Positions 1 through 7,430 are shown, counted from the first letter of the stretch. The stretch: 7,522 nucleotides of DNA from Bacteroidales bacterium UBA1745 (GCA_002314885.1 DCHT01000037.1:1-7522); one strand, 5' to 3'. Notes: generated by a model not told the origin, from the sequence alone. A program made the numbers and translations.

Positions 1-938
1 TAGTTCCAGGAGGCGTATGCCCTGATCCTCAGATCCTCCGTCAACTGGCCTTTGTAGCCCGCTGAGGCGAGGATGCGGAGGTCGGAAGTGTGTTCGGTAG
101 GGTTCTGGGTGTATAAAATGGCTGCTCCAGGCAGTCCCTGGTCCGTATATGAGGCCATCAGCTTGGCATTGACCGTCCCTTTGGCGGTATTTGCATACAG
201 ATTGACTTCTCCACGCCCTCTGTCCACCTTGCTTCCCAGTCTTCTGAGGGTTTCGGTCGCGCTTCCGTTGGGTACTGTATAGGAGTAATCGCCATCTGAA
301 TGGGCGTAGTCGAGAGTTGTTGAGAGCGACATCCGGCTGCCCAGTCTCTGCTCCCACAGAAGTTGCGGATTTACGGTCTGAAACGAGCCGTATCGGGCCT
401 GGAAAATGAGGTTCGTAGGGCAGATTTGACCGTCTTTTCTAGTCTTTTCGAAGTTCGGTGCCATAGATTCCATTTCCACGGCTCCGGAGGCTCCTATTTG
501 GCTTGCACTGCGAAATATATCCTCATTACCAATAAATAAAACTTTTATGTTTTTAACCTTAACAAAATTGTTACAATTTAAATCGGCAGTTCCGGAGGAC
601 AAATCCGACATCTGAATGCCGTCGTAGAAGACGCTTGTGTGCTGTGCTCCCATACCCCTGACTGAAACGGTCTTCATACCCCCGATTCCGCCGTAGTCGC
701 GGACCGAAATTCCAGCTATTGTCTTGAGTGCTTCGTCCGCGCTGGCCATTCCGAGGCGCTCGATCTGGGCAGATGATACCGTCCTCAGGGGGCTGCTTGA
801 CTCGGCCGCCCTGTTTCGGCTGGCTTTGACCGATGCGGCGTCCAGGACTCGGGTGGTATCGGGACGGTCCAGGCCGAGCGTGTCCACAACAGGGCACACT
901 CCAAGCATAATCGATATTAGAGTCGTCAAAATCTGCAT
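1..938 (-). CDS. btuB: BtuB-like TonB-dependent outer-membrane receptor, N-terminal part (runs off left edge)
   Basis: This is the 5' end (312 codons) of a TonB-dependent receptor; I translated it by hand and found no stop or frameshift to the window edge. The start is the first in-frame ATG (938-936), 12 bases after an in-frame TAG (953-951). Residues 1-19 form a weak signal peptide (MQILTTLISIMLGV...). A pre-plug motif, LDAASVKASR, lies at about 32-41. The plug domain spans about 45-155, with ISVRDYGGIGGMKTVSVRG (77-95) and VFYDGIQMSD (103-112) as the typical plug motifs. From about 175 on, alternating beta-strand segments begin the barrel; most of the barrel lies outside the window. There is no carboxypeptidase-like N-terminal extension, so it is the short BtuB type rather than SusC type. 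The cobalamin riboswitch in its leader makes corrinoid uptake the likely role: energised import of B12 across the outer membrane with TonB-ExbBD. Substrate is inferred from the riboswitch, not from binding residues. Codons 119-142 are strikingly AT-rich. Confidence 0.9.
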   Translation of the reverse strand, partial: MQILTTLISIMLGVCPVVDTLGLDRPDTTRVLDAASVKASRNRAAESSSPLRTVSSAQIERLGMASADEALKTIAGISVRDYGGIGGMKTVSVRGMGAQHTSVFYDGIQMSDLSSGTADLNCNNFVKVKNIKVLFIGNEDIFRSASQIGASGAVEMESMAPNFEKTRKDGQICPTNLIFQARYGSFQTVNPQLLWEQRLGSRMSLSTTLDYAHSDGDYSYTVPNGSATETLRRLGSKVDRGRGEVNLYANTAKGTVNAKLMASYTDQGLPGAAILYTQNPTEHTSDLRILASAGYKGQLTEDLRIRAYASWN

Positions 939-985
939 TTCCGTCCAGAACTATGGTCGCCTGACCCCGGGCTTCCGTATCTGAT

Positions 986-1163
986 CAACTGCAGGCAGGT
1001 CTTCTGGCTCGCTCCGCCCAGGCGCCTTCCCGTCCGTAGGACAGTGGCTCAAGAATGCCTGGAACAACATTGGAGCTTACAGCTGCGGGCACAGCCCCGG
1101 TTTCCCACCGGGTTCCCTTTTCAAGCGTCGCGGCACGCCGGCCGTTCCTCTCACCTTCAGTTG
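986..1163 (-). ncRNA. Cobalamin (B12) riboswitch aptamer
   Basis: Read on the minus strand, this leader carries the conserved core of the cobalamin riboswitch in the right order. AAAAGGGAA is at 1121-1113. A P5-like hairpin, CCCGGT/ACCGGG, is at 1112-1096. The core GCTGTGCCCGCAGCTGTAA is at 1095-1077, GCCACTG at 1048-1042 and GGGAAGGC at 1031-1024. The B12 box AGCCAGAAGACCTGCC is at 1009-994. The outer stem closes it: CAACTG (1163-1158) pairs with CAGTTG (991-986). The aptamer ends 47 bases before the receptor ATG at 938. No hairpin followed by a T-run lies between 985 and 938, so translational control is more likely than transcription termination. A small hairpin, GGTC-AGGC-GACC (966-955), could belong to the expression platform, but this is inference. 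In this family, ligand binding lowers expression of B12 uptake genes when cobalamin is plentiful. Confidence 0.96.
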
Positions 1164-1179
1164 TTGAAAAAGTTGTTGA

Positions 1180-1187
1180 CAAATATA
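1180..1187 (-). promoter_or_regulatory. Likely Bacteroidales -7 promoter element for the riboswitch-receptor transcript
   Basis: On the minus strand, TATATTTG (1187-1180) matches the Bacteroidetes -7 consensus TAnnTTTG exactly. Transcription would start near 1173, about ten bases before the first stem strand of the riboswitch, which is the expected spacing. I do not see a good -33 TTTG at the usual distance, so the call rests on the -7 box and its position. Confidence 0.5.
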
Positions 1188-1251
1188 GGTATCTTTTTCG
1201 AAGGCGTGGCTCTGAAATGCGTAAATTCGTGCCTCAGTTAATCAAACCAAT

Positions 1252-2058
1252 ATGCTTATGAAGAAGTTCTTCTTTTCTGCAGCTATAGCGCTGCTCGCAA
1301 TGGTCTCTGCTAACGCTCAGACAAACATCCAGTTACATTTTGACACCGGTCGCTACATCTACACCAAGGGTGTCAGGGATCTCACAAAGGATGGAGCTAA
1401 CCGTCAGTTCCTCACCGCAACCATCGAGCACTTCAATGCAGACAGATTCGGTAGCAACTACTTCTTTGTCGATCTCGACTTCGCATCACCTTACGGCCTT
1501 GACGGCAAGTCCCTCTGGTCAGGTGTCAGGGGTGCCTACACTGAGATCGGACGCGAATGGTGCTTCTGGAAGGGTACCAAACTCGAAGACCTCTCTTTCC
1601 ATATGGAGTACAACGGTGGCCTCGACCGCTACAGCGGATCCTACAACGATGCCTGGCTCTTCGGACCTACCTACAGCTACCACAATGCAGACTACTCCCT
1701 CACCGCTTCACTTTCAGCACTGTATAAGATAATTCCTGGTAACGCAAAGAGAAAGAGCAACTTCCAGGTTACAGGTGTGTGGGGATACCACTTCTTCAAC
1801 AGGATGTTCTCCTTCACCGGATTCTTCGATGTATGGCAGGAGAACAGGCCTTGGCAGACGGGTGCCAAGGGCGACAAGGATAATGACGGTACCGACTTCA
1901 TCTTCATCTCCGAGCCTCAGTTCTGGTTCAACCTCAACGCCGTCGAGGGCTGCGAGGAGGTCAACCTCAGCTTCGGTGGTGAGGTCGAGCTCAGCAACAA
2001 CTTCCTGGGCACGGGCTTCTTCTGTGTTCCTACCGTCGGCGTGAAGTACACTTTCTAG
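1252..2058 (+). CDS. DUF5020 family outer-membrane protein, Tsx-like nucleoside channel
   Basis: A 268-residue secreted beta-barrel protein that I recognise as the DUF5020 family of Bacteroidales, which resembles the Tsx nucleoside channel. The N-terminus is a clear signal peptide (MKKFFFSAAIALLAM...) with cleavage likely after ANA at residue 22. The mature part is rich in aromatic, alternating strands such as YFFVDLDFASPYG (70-82), FTGFFDVWQ (188-196) and FIFISEPQFWFNLNA (216-230). It ends in VKYTF with a terminal phenylalanine, the usual C-terminal signature for outer-membrane barrel insertion. The start shown is ATG at 1252; the ATG at 1258 (MKKFFF) gives a more standard signal peptide and may be the true start. 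It is first in the run, 25 bases before a purine permease, which supports a role in passing nucleosides or nucleobases across the outer membrane. The family assignment is firmer than the substrate. Confidence 0.83.
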   Translation: MLMKKFFFSAAIALLAMVSANAQTNIQLHFDTGRYIYTKGVRDLTKDGANRQFLTATIEHFNADRFGSNYFFVDLDFASPYGLDGKSLWSGVRGAYTEIGREWCFWKGTKLEDLSFHMEYNGGLDRYSGSYNDAWLFGPTYSYHNADYSLTASLSALYKIIPGNAKRKSNFQVTGVWGYHFFNRMFSFTGFFDVWQENRPWQTGAKGDKDNDGTDFIFISEPQFWFNLNAVEGCEEVNLSFGGEVELSNNFLGTGFFCVPTVGVKYTF

Positions 2059-2083
2059 TTCCATCCATTGACAGAAAGCAACT

Positions 2084-3409
2084 ATGGCTGACGTAATGAA
2101 AAAGCTCTTCGGTTTCGAGAAGGGCACGCACAAGGTGCGCACTGAGATTGTCGCCGGTATCACTACCTTCCTTACTATGGCCTACATCCTGGCCGTCAAC
2201 CCTGGCATCTTCAGTGCCCTCGCTGACGCAGGTATGCCTACTCCTTCAGTGTTCACCGCCACCGCCCTCGCGGCCCTGGTGGGAACTCTCGTTATGGCCC
2301 TCTACGCCAAGAAGCCTTTCGGCCTCGCACCTGGTATGGGCCTGAATGCGTTCTTCGTATTCACCGTATGTCTCGGAATGGGCTACTCCTGGCAGTTCGC
2401 CCTCACCGCAATCCTCATCGAGGGCTTCATCTTCATACTCCTGACCCTCACCAAGGTGCGCGAGCTCATCACGAACTCCATTCCTGCTGATATGAAGAAG
2501 GCCATCAGCGCCGGCATCGGCCTGTTCATCGCCTTCATCGGTCTGAAGAACTGCAACATCATCGTGGACAACCCTGCCACCCTCGTGGGCATAGGAGACC
2601 TCTCCGACCCTGCTGCGATCCTCGCGATCATCGCATTCGTGATCACCGGCGCCCTCCTTGTCCTCAAGGTGAAGGGAGCCCTCCTCATCGGCATCGTGAT
2701 CTCCACCCTCATCGGCATTCCTATGGGCGTGACCACTTTCGGCAAGTTCAGTCTCGCCGTGCCTTCGATCAAGCCTATCTTCTGCCAGTTCGCTTGGAAC
2801 CAGATCCTTTCCTGGGATATGCTCGTAGTCGTACTGACCTTCCTCTTCATCGATATGTTCGACACCATCGGAACCGTGGTCGGCGTCTCAATGAAGGCCG
2901 GAATGGTTGACAAGGACGGCAAGGTCGACGGCGTGAACCGCATCCTGATGGCCGACGCAGTTGCCACTACGGTGGGCGCCTGCCTCGGTACTTCCACCAC
3001 TACTACCTACGTTGAGAGCGCTGCCGGCGTGTCTGAAGGCGGCCGCACCGGTCTCACCGCATTCGTAGTGGCAGTATGCTTCGCCCTCGCATTGCCTTTC
3101 TCCACCTTCTTCCTCGCAATACCTTCCTCCGCCACAGGCGCAGTCCTCGTGCTCGTGGGTGTTATGATGGCTAGTTCAGTGGGTTCAATCAACTTCACCG
3201 ATATGGAAGAGGCCATCCCTGCATTTATGACTATGCTGCTGATGCCTCTGTGCTATAGCATCTCCGACGGTATTATGATAGGCGTGATCGTCTATGTAGT
3301 GCTTCATCTTCTCTCCTGCAAGAAGGAGACTGTCAAGAAGATCAGCCCTACTATGGCAGTGCTCGCAGTCCTCTTCATCGGAAAATACCTTTTCGACGCA
3401 CTTAATTAA
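2084..3409 (+). CDS. NCS2 family purine permease, AzgA type (adenine/guanine/hypoxanthine)
   Basis: A 441-residue inner-membrane transporter with many hydrophobic segments, of the AzgA/PbuG/GhxP branch of the NCS2 nucleobase family. Matching motifs include VRTEIVAGITTFLTMAYIL (18-36), where the first membrane segment begins, and GLAPGMGLNAFF (80-91). LFIDMFDTIGT (254-264) and GTSTTTTYVESAAG (302-315) follow, then GGRTGLTA (319-326). The acidic residues of the last two substrate-site segments (D257/D260 and E311) are present. Proteins of this branch import adenine, guanine or hypoxanthine by proton symport; which base is used cannot be read from the sequence. Length is normal for the family. 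It lies between the Tsx-like barrel and purB, so it would complete the route from outside the cell to the purine pool. ATG at 2096 (MKKLFGFEKG) is a possible alternative start. Confidence 0.93.
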   Translation: MADVMKKLFGFEKGTHKVRTEIVAGITTFLTMAYILAVNPGIFSALADAGMPTPSVFTATALAALVGTLVMALYAKKPFGLAPGMGLNAFFVFTVCLGMGYSWQFALTAILIEGFIFILLTLTKVRELITNSIPADMKKAISAGIGLFIAFIGLKNCNIIVDNPATLVGIGDLSDPAAILAIIAFVITGALLVLKVKGALLIGIVISTLIGIPMGVTTFGKFSLAVPSIKPIFCQFAWNQILSWDMLVVVLTFLFIDMFDTIGTVVGVSMKAGMVDKDGKVDGVNRILMADAVATTVGACLGTSTTTTYVESAAGVSEGGRTGLTAFVVAVCFALALPFSTFFLAIPSSATGAVLVLVGVMMASSVGSINFTDMEEAIPAFMTMLLMPLCYSISDGIMIGVIVYVVLHLLSCKKETVKKISPTMAVLAVLFIGKYLFDALN

Positions 3410-3421
3410 TCCCCAATATAA

Positions 3422-4717
3422 ATGATAGAAAGATACAGCCGCCCTTGTATGAGGGCCATCTGGACAGAAGAAAACAAGTTCAACGCCTACCTGGAAGTGG
3501 AAATACTTTCAGACGAGGCCTGGTCCCAGCTGGGAGTGATCCCTGCAGAGGATGTTGCCGAAATCCGTAAGAAGGCGACCTTCTCAGTCGACAGAATCAA
3601 GGAAATCGAGGAAATCACCCGCCACGACGTCGTTGCGTTCACCCGCGCCGTCAGCGAGTCCCTCGGAGAGGAGCGCAAGTGGGTGCACTACGGCCTCACT
3701 TCCACTGACGTGGTTGACACCGCAAACGGTTACCTGATCAAGCAGGCAAACGAAATCATCCTCAAGGACCTCGAGGAATTCCTCGCAGTGCTGAAGAAGC
3801 GCGCTGTGGAATTCAAGGACACCCCTTGCATCGGCAGAACCCACGGTATCCACGCCGACATCACCTCCTACGGCCTCAAATGGGCCCTCTGGTACGAGGA
3901 GATGAAGCGTAACATCGAAAGGTTCAAATATGCGGCAAAGGGCGTGGAATGCGGCAAAATGAGCGGCGCAGTCGGCAACTATGCCAACATTCCTCCGTTC
4001 ATTCAGGACTATGTGTGCGAAAAGCTCGGCATCGACAGCGCTCCTATCAGCACCCAGGTGCTTCAGCGCGACCGTCACGCCTACTACATCGCCACCCTGG
4101 CAGTGATCGCATCCACCCTCGAACAGATGGCCACCGAGGTGCGCAACGCCCAGAGGACTGAGGTCCGCGAGGCAGAAGAGGCTTTCCGCAAGGGCCAGAA
4201 GGGCTCCAGCGCAATGCCTCACAAGCGCAATCCTATCAGTTCAGAGAACATCTGCGGCTGTGCACGCGTGATGCGTGGATATATGTCGGCAAGCTGTGAG
4301 AATGTTGCGCTCTGGTACGAGAGGGACATTTCCCATTCCTGCACCGAGCGCATCATCCTCCCGGACGCCACCGAACTCCTCGACTATATGCTCGTGCGTT
4401 TCAAAGGCATACTTGAGAACCTCACCGTATATCCTGAGACTATGCTCGCCAATATCTACAAGACCAAGGGCGTGATCTTTGCCCAGAGGGTTATGAACGC
4501 CCTCATCGGCAAGGGTCTCGCACGCGAGGAAGCCTACGACACCGTCCAGCCTATCGCTATGAAGGCCTGGACCGAGGGCCTGGACTATCAGACCCTGCTC
4601 AAGGCTGACGCCAAGGTGATGGGCCTGCTGAGCGAGGAGGAACTCGATTCCTGCTTCACTCTCGAGTACTATCTCAAGAACGTCGAATTCATACTCAAGC
4701 GCGTGGGTATATTATAG
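3422..4717 (+). CDS. purB: Adenylosuccinate lyase
   Basis: A 431-residue cytoplasmic enzyme of the fumarase/aspartase superfamily. It cleaves fumarate from SAICAR (giving AICAR) and from adenylosuccinate (giving AMP). The N-terminus IERYSRP carries the conserved Arg-Tyr pair. Catalytic histidines are visible at H68 (RHDV), H89 (VHYGLTSTD) and H141 (RTHGIHADITSYG). The family signature loop GSSAMPHKRNPISSENI (261-277) holds the catalytic serine at 262/263. Length and spacing of these residues follow the short B. subtilis type rather than the longer E. coli type. It begins 12 bases after the permease stop and ends with three in-frame stops in a row (TAG TAG TAA, 4715-4723). With purA downstream it forms the AMP branch of purine synthesis. 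Confidence 0.98.
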   Translation: MIERYSRPCMRAIWTEENKFNAYLEVEILSDEAWSQLGVIPAEDVAEIRKKATFSVDRIKEIEEITRHDVVAFTRAVSESLGEERKWVHYGLTSTDVVDTANGYLIKQANEIILKDLEEFLAVLKKRAVEFKDTPCIGRTHGIHADITSYGLKWALWYEEMKRNIERFKYAAKGVECGKMSGAVGNYANIPPFIQDYVCEKLGIDSAPISTQVLQRDRHAYYIATLAVIASTLEQMATEVRNAQRTEVREAEEAFRKGQKGSSAMPHKRNPISSENICGCARVMRGYMSASCENVALWYERDISHSCTERIILPDATELLDYMLVRFKGILENLTVYPETMLANIYKTKGVIFAQRVMNALIGKGLAREEAYDTVQPIAMKAWTEGLDYQTLLKADAKVMGLLSEEELDSCFTLEYYLKNVEFILKRVGIL

Positions 4718-4750
4718 TAGTAAGAACAAATATCATAAAACGGAATAAAT

Positions 4751-6022
4751 ATGAAAACAGTAGATGTAGTTCTGGGAATGCAGTGGGGCGACGAAGGCAA
4801 AGGCAAGGTCGTGGACGTCCTCACCCCAGGTTACGACGTAGTGGCCCGCTTCCAGGGCGGTCCTAACGCAGGTCATTCAATCCATTTCGCAGGCAAGAGT
4901 TTCGTGCTCCACACCGTGCCTTCAGGCATCTTCCGCGAGGAGGCTACCAACATCATCGGCAACGGCGTGGTCATCGACCCTGTCATCCTTATGGACGAGA
5001 TCAGCCAGATCGAGGCTATGGGAGTGGACTGCACCAAGAGGATGAAGATCGCCAAGAGGGCAAACCTCATTCTCCCTACCCACAGGATCCTCGACGCCGC
5101 AAACGAGGCAGCAAAGGGCAAATCCAAGATCGGTTCCACTCTCAAGGGCATCGGTCCTGCCTACACTGACAAGATCGCCCGCACCGGCCTTCGCATCGGT
5201 GACATCAACTCCGCTGAGTTCAAGGCACGCTATGAGGCCCTCAAGAAGGCTCATCTCGCCACCATCGCAAACCTCGGATTCACCGACTTCGACATCACCG
5301 AATATGAGGCTAAGTGGTTCGCATCCATCGAACAGCTCAAGAAGTTCGAACTCATCGACAATGAGGTCGTAGTGAACAACTACCTCCAGAACGACACTGC
5401 TATCCTCGCAGAGGGCGCCCAGGGCTCCCTCCTCGACGTGGACTTCGGTACCTATCCGTTCGTGACTTCATCCAACACCCTCTGCGCAGGCGCCTGCACC
5501 GGTCTCGGTGTCGCTCCTTCCCGCATTGGCAACGTATATGGTATCTTCAAGGCATATTGTACCCGCGTCGGTGCTGGTCCTTTCCCAACCGAGCTCTTCG
5601 ATGAGACCGGTGAGACCCTCCGCCAGATTGGCCACGAATTCGGTGCCACCACCGGCCGTCCACGCCGTTGCGGCTGGCTTGACCTCGTAGCCCTCAAATA
5701 TACCGTTATGATGAACGGCGCCACTTCCCTCATTATGATGAAGTGCGACGTTATGAACGACTTCGACACCGTGAAGGTCGCTGTCGGCTACGAAGTGAAC
5801 GGCAAGCAGATCGACTGGTTCCCATACGAGGCCAACGACGTCGAGGTGAAGCCTATCTACAAGGAGTTCAAGGGCTGGAAGTGCGACGTGACCAAGTGCC
5901 GCACTTACGAGGAACTCCCTGTTGAGCTCAAGGAATACATCAAGTTCATCGAGGACTACTGCGGTGTGCCTGTACAGACCGTTTCCGTAGGTCCTGACCG
6001 TTCAGAAACCATTTTCAGATAG
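4751..6022 (+). CDS. purA: Adenylosuccinate synthetase
   Basis: A 423-residue cytoplasmic enzyme that joins IMP and aspartate with GTP to form adenylosuccinate, the committed step to AMP. The GTP-binding loop QWGDEGKGK (11-19) includes the catalytic aspartate D14, and GGPNAGHS (36-43) supplies the catalytic histidine H42. The IMP-binding GSTLKGIGPAYTDK is at 128-141 and EGAQGSLLDVDFGTYPFVTS at 221-240. GATTGRPRRCGWLD, the aspartate loop and switch arginines, is at 298-311. The guanine-contact MKCDV (330-334) and SVGPDR (412-417) are also present. All key residues are intact and the length is normal. The leader 4718-4750 is A-rich with no Shine-Dalgarno, as usual in this phylum. Its product is the substrate of PurB encoded just upstream. 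Confidence 0.98.
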   Translation: MKTVDVVLGMQWGDEGKGKVVDVLTPGYDVVARFQGGPNAGHSIHFAGKSFVLHTVPSGIFREEATNIIGNGVVIDPVILMDEISQIEAMGVDCTKRMKIAKRANLILPTHRILDAANEAAKGKSKIGSTLKGIGPAYTDKIARTGLRIGDINSAEFKARYEALKKAHLATIANLGFTDFDITEYEAKWFASIEQLKKFELIDNEVVVNNYLQNDTAILAEGAQGSLLDVDFGTYPFVTSSNTLCAGACTGLGVAPSRIGNVYGIFKAYCTRVGAGPFPTELFDETGETLRQIGHEFGATTGRPRRCGWLDLVALKYTVMMNGATSLIMMKCDVMNDFDTVKVAVGYEVNGKQIDWFPYEANDVEVKPIYKEFKGWKCDVTKCRTYEELPVELKEYIKFIEDYCGVPVQTVSVGPDRSETIFR

Positions 6023-6023
6023 G

Positions 6024-7394
6024 ATGAAAGCAAGGATACTCTGCCTTCTGGCCGTTGTGGCCCTGGTTTTCAGCTCCTGTAAGAAGGAGCCGGATGTTTA
6101 CCCATATATTACTATGAGCAAGACGGAGTATTCCTTCTCCTGCGAGAATCCCGAACCTCAGGTGATCAGCTTCAGGTGCAATGTCGCCTGGACCGTGGAG
6201 ATACCGTCTGACTGCAGTTGGGTCAGCGTGGATAAGACCAGCGGCGGCTCAAAGGGTACCGACGGCTACTACAAACTCAATGTCAGCGTCCAGCCGAACA
6301 CCGGCAAGTCCCGCTCCTGCACCCTCACCATACGTGCTGCGGAGAGGACCAAGAAGGTGAACATTGTCCAGAGTACCTTGCATCTGTGTTCCGATCCGAC
6401 CATTCCGGACGATATGATCTTCAGTACGACTCTGGGCCGCAATAGTACCAATGTGGCCCAGGGCTTCGACTACGATCCGGACGAGGACGTCATCTACATC
6501 ACCCAGAAGTACGGCACCTGGCGCAACCACATCGGCTGGCAGAAGAGGGAAACGGGCAGCTCTACCAGCGTTGCGGCGAGCTATATGACTCTCGGATGCT
6601 TCTCCCACGGCAACAACATCTGCATCGAGAAGCAGTCCGGCGGCAAGAAGTATGTCTGGGCTCCGAACTACTCGGACCGTCAGGACGACGGCAGCTACGA
6701 CAAGCCTAAGATCGTGTCCAGGTTCCTGCTTCAGAGCAGCACTTCTGTGATGTACAACACCAGCACCACCGAGAACTACTATTTCGGGCAGAACGTGACC
6801 TGGCCGGCCTTCGACTTCGAGAATGATATGATGGCGATATGCAACTACAACTACTTCTATGTATATCGTCTCAGCGAGCTTATGGCCCTGCCGTCCAAGG
6901 ACATCACCCTCGACTACAGCATCACCTACGGCGGCAGCAGTCCGGTGGACACCAAGATTACTGAATACACTGGCAAACCTACCGTCAACGCAAAGGACTG
7001 CCGCGACGTGAAGCCTCTCTACACCGTCAAGTTCGACTACGGCACCAGGGGACTCCACTGGCAGACCTACTGCATCCACGACGGATGGATCTACGCCATC
7101 CTCCAGGCCGACAAGAAGTCCGCTCCGGACATTATCTTCGACACCTACGTCGAATGCTACAAGATGGACGGCACCAAGAACCTCTACAAGATTCAGCAGG
7201 CCTATATGCAGAACCGTGAGCGCCTCCTCCAATTTGATTGGACCGACACCGAGTACTTCTACTGCGAGCCTGAAGGCATCAAGGTAATGGGCCAGACGAT
7301 GCTCCTCCTCTACACCATCAGAGGCGCCGAAGGCAAGCACGACATCCGCCGCCCAGTCATCTTCAAACTCGCCAATCCGGTGGCGCAGAACTAG
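6024..7394 (+). CDS. BACON-domain lipoprotein with a TagC/phage-receptor-like beta-propeller
   Basis: A 456-residue exported lipoprotein. A lipoprotein signal peptide ends in the lipobox FSSC with C19 as the acylated cysteine, followed by KKEPD, so outer-membrane anchoring is likely. Residues about 30-118 form a BACON domain: WTVEIPSDCSWVSVDKTSGG (56-75), then SRSCTLTIRAAERTKKVNIV (96-115). BACON domains are common in Bacteroidetes surface proteins and often act as spacers or carbohydrate-linked modules. The rest (about 130-450) has repeated aromatic beta-strand units: GFDYDPDEDVIYITQKYG (147-164), SYMTLGCFSHGNNICIE (186-202), TRGLHWQTYCIHDGWIYAIL (341-360) and EPEGIKV (415-421). To me these resemble the TagC-like / phage P68 receptor-binding beta-propeller family; this is recognition by eye, about 50% sure. 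It starts one base after the purA stop, so its translation is probably coupled to purA. The last residues and stop lie inside a repeated palindrome. Function is unknown. Confidence 0.85.
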   Translation: MKARILCLLAVVALVFSSCKKEPDVYPYITMSKTEYSFSCENPEPQVISFRCNVAWTVEIPSDCSWVSVDKTSGGSKGTDGYYKLNVSVQPNTGKSRSCTLTIRAAERTKKVNIVQSTLHLCSDPTIPDDMIFSTTLGRNSTNVAQGFDYDPDEDVIYITQKYGTWRNHIGWQKRETGSSTSVAASYMTLGCFSHGNNICIEKQSGGKKYVWAPNYSDRQDDGSYDKPKIVSRFLLQSSTSVMYNTSTTENYYFGQNVTWPAFDFENDMMAICNYNYFYVYRLSELMALPSKDITLDYSITYGGSSPVDTKITEYTGKPTVNAKDCRDVKPLYTVKFDYGTRGLHWQTYCIHDGWIYAILQADKKSAPDIIFDTYVECYKMDGTKNLYKIQQAYMQNRERLLQFDWTDTEYFYCEPEGIKVMGQTMLLLYTIRGAEGKHDIRRPVIFKLANPVAQN

Positions 7395-7413
7395 TGCCAC
7401 TAGTACTGCACCA
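7381..7413. repeat. Palindromic repeat, copy 1
   Basis: A 33-base imperfect palindrome. The left arm TGGCGCAGAACTAGTG (7381-7396) and the right arm CACTAGTACTGCACCA (7398-7413) match at 14 of 16 positions around a central C. The inner 15 bases (ACTAGTGCCACTAGT) are a perfect palindrome around that C. The first 32 bases recur at 7491-7522 with one change. This copy overlaps the end of the lipoprotein gene. As single-stranded DNA or RNA it can form a hairpin with two internal mismatches. I do not recognise the family; it could be a REP-like interspersed repeat or a recombinase or protein binding site. Confidence 0.9.
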
Positions 7414-7430
7414 CTTTTCCGCGTAAAACT

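Noticed and set aside
1..938. Broken or frameshifted receptor gene
   Set aside because: No long minus-strand frame stands out at first because the gene has no stop inside the window. Hand translation from 938 to 1 gives 312 uninterrupted codons.
571..984. Open frames at 571-897 (minus) and 724-984 (plus) over the receptor start
   Set aside because: They are out of frame with the receptor, which is open throughout and carries plug-domain motifs.
1190..1229. Plus-strand -7 candidates TATCTTTT (1190-1197) and TAAATTCG (1222-1229) for the purine operon
   Set aside because: Each deviates from TAnnTTTG and neither has a convincing -33 TTTG at normal spacing. A promoter must lie in this region, but I cannot place it.
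985..1261. Short open frames at 985-1182 (minus), 1044-1241 and 1055-1261 (plus)
   Set aside because: They cover the riboswitch, whose conserved RNA elements explain the sequence.
2383..4222. Minus-strand open frames at 2383-3000 and 3584-4222
   Set aside because: Both lie opposite well-identified permease and purB coding sequence and show no family motifs.
4718..4750. Internal promoter or regulator site before purA
   Set aside because: The 33 bases are A-rich but contain no -7 or -33 match, and A-rich leaders are normal before genes in this phylum.
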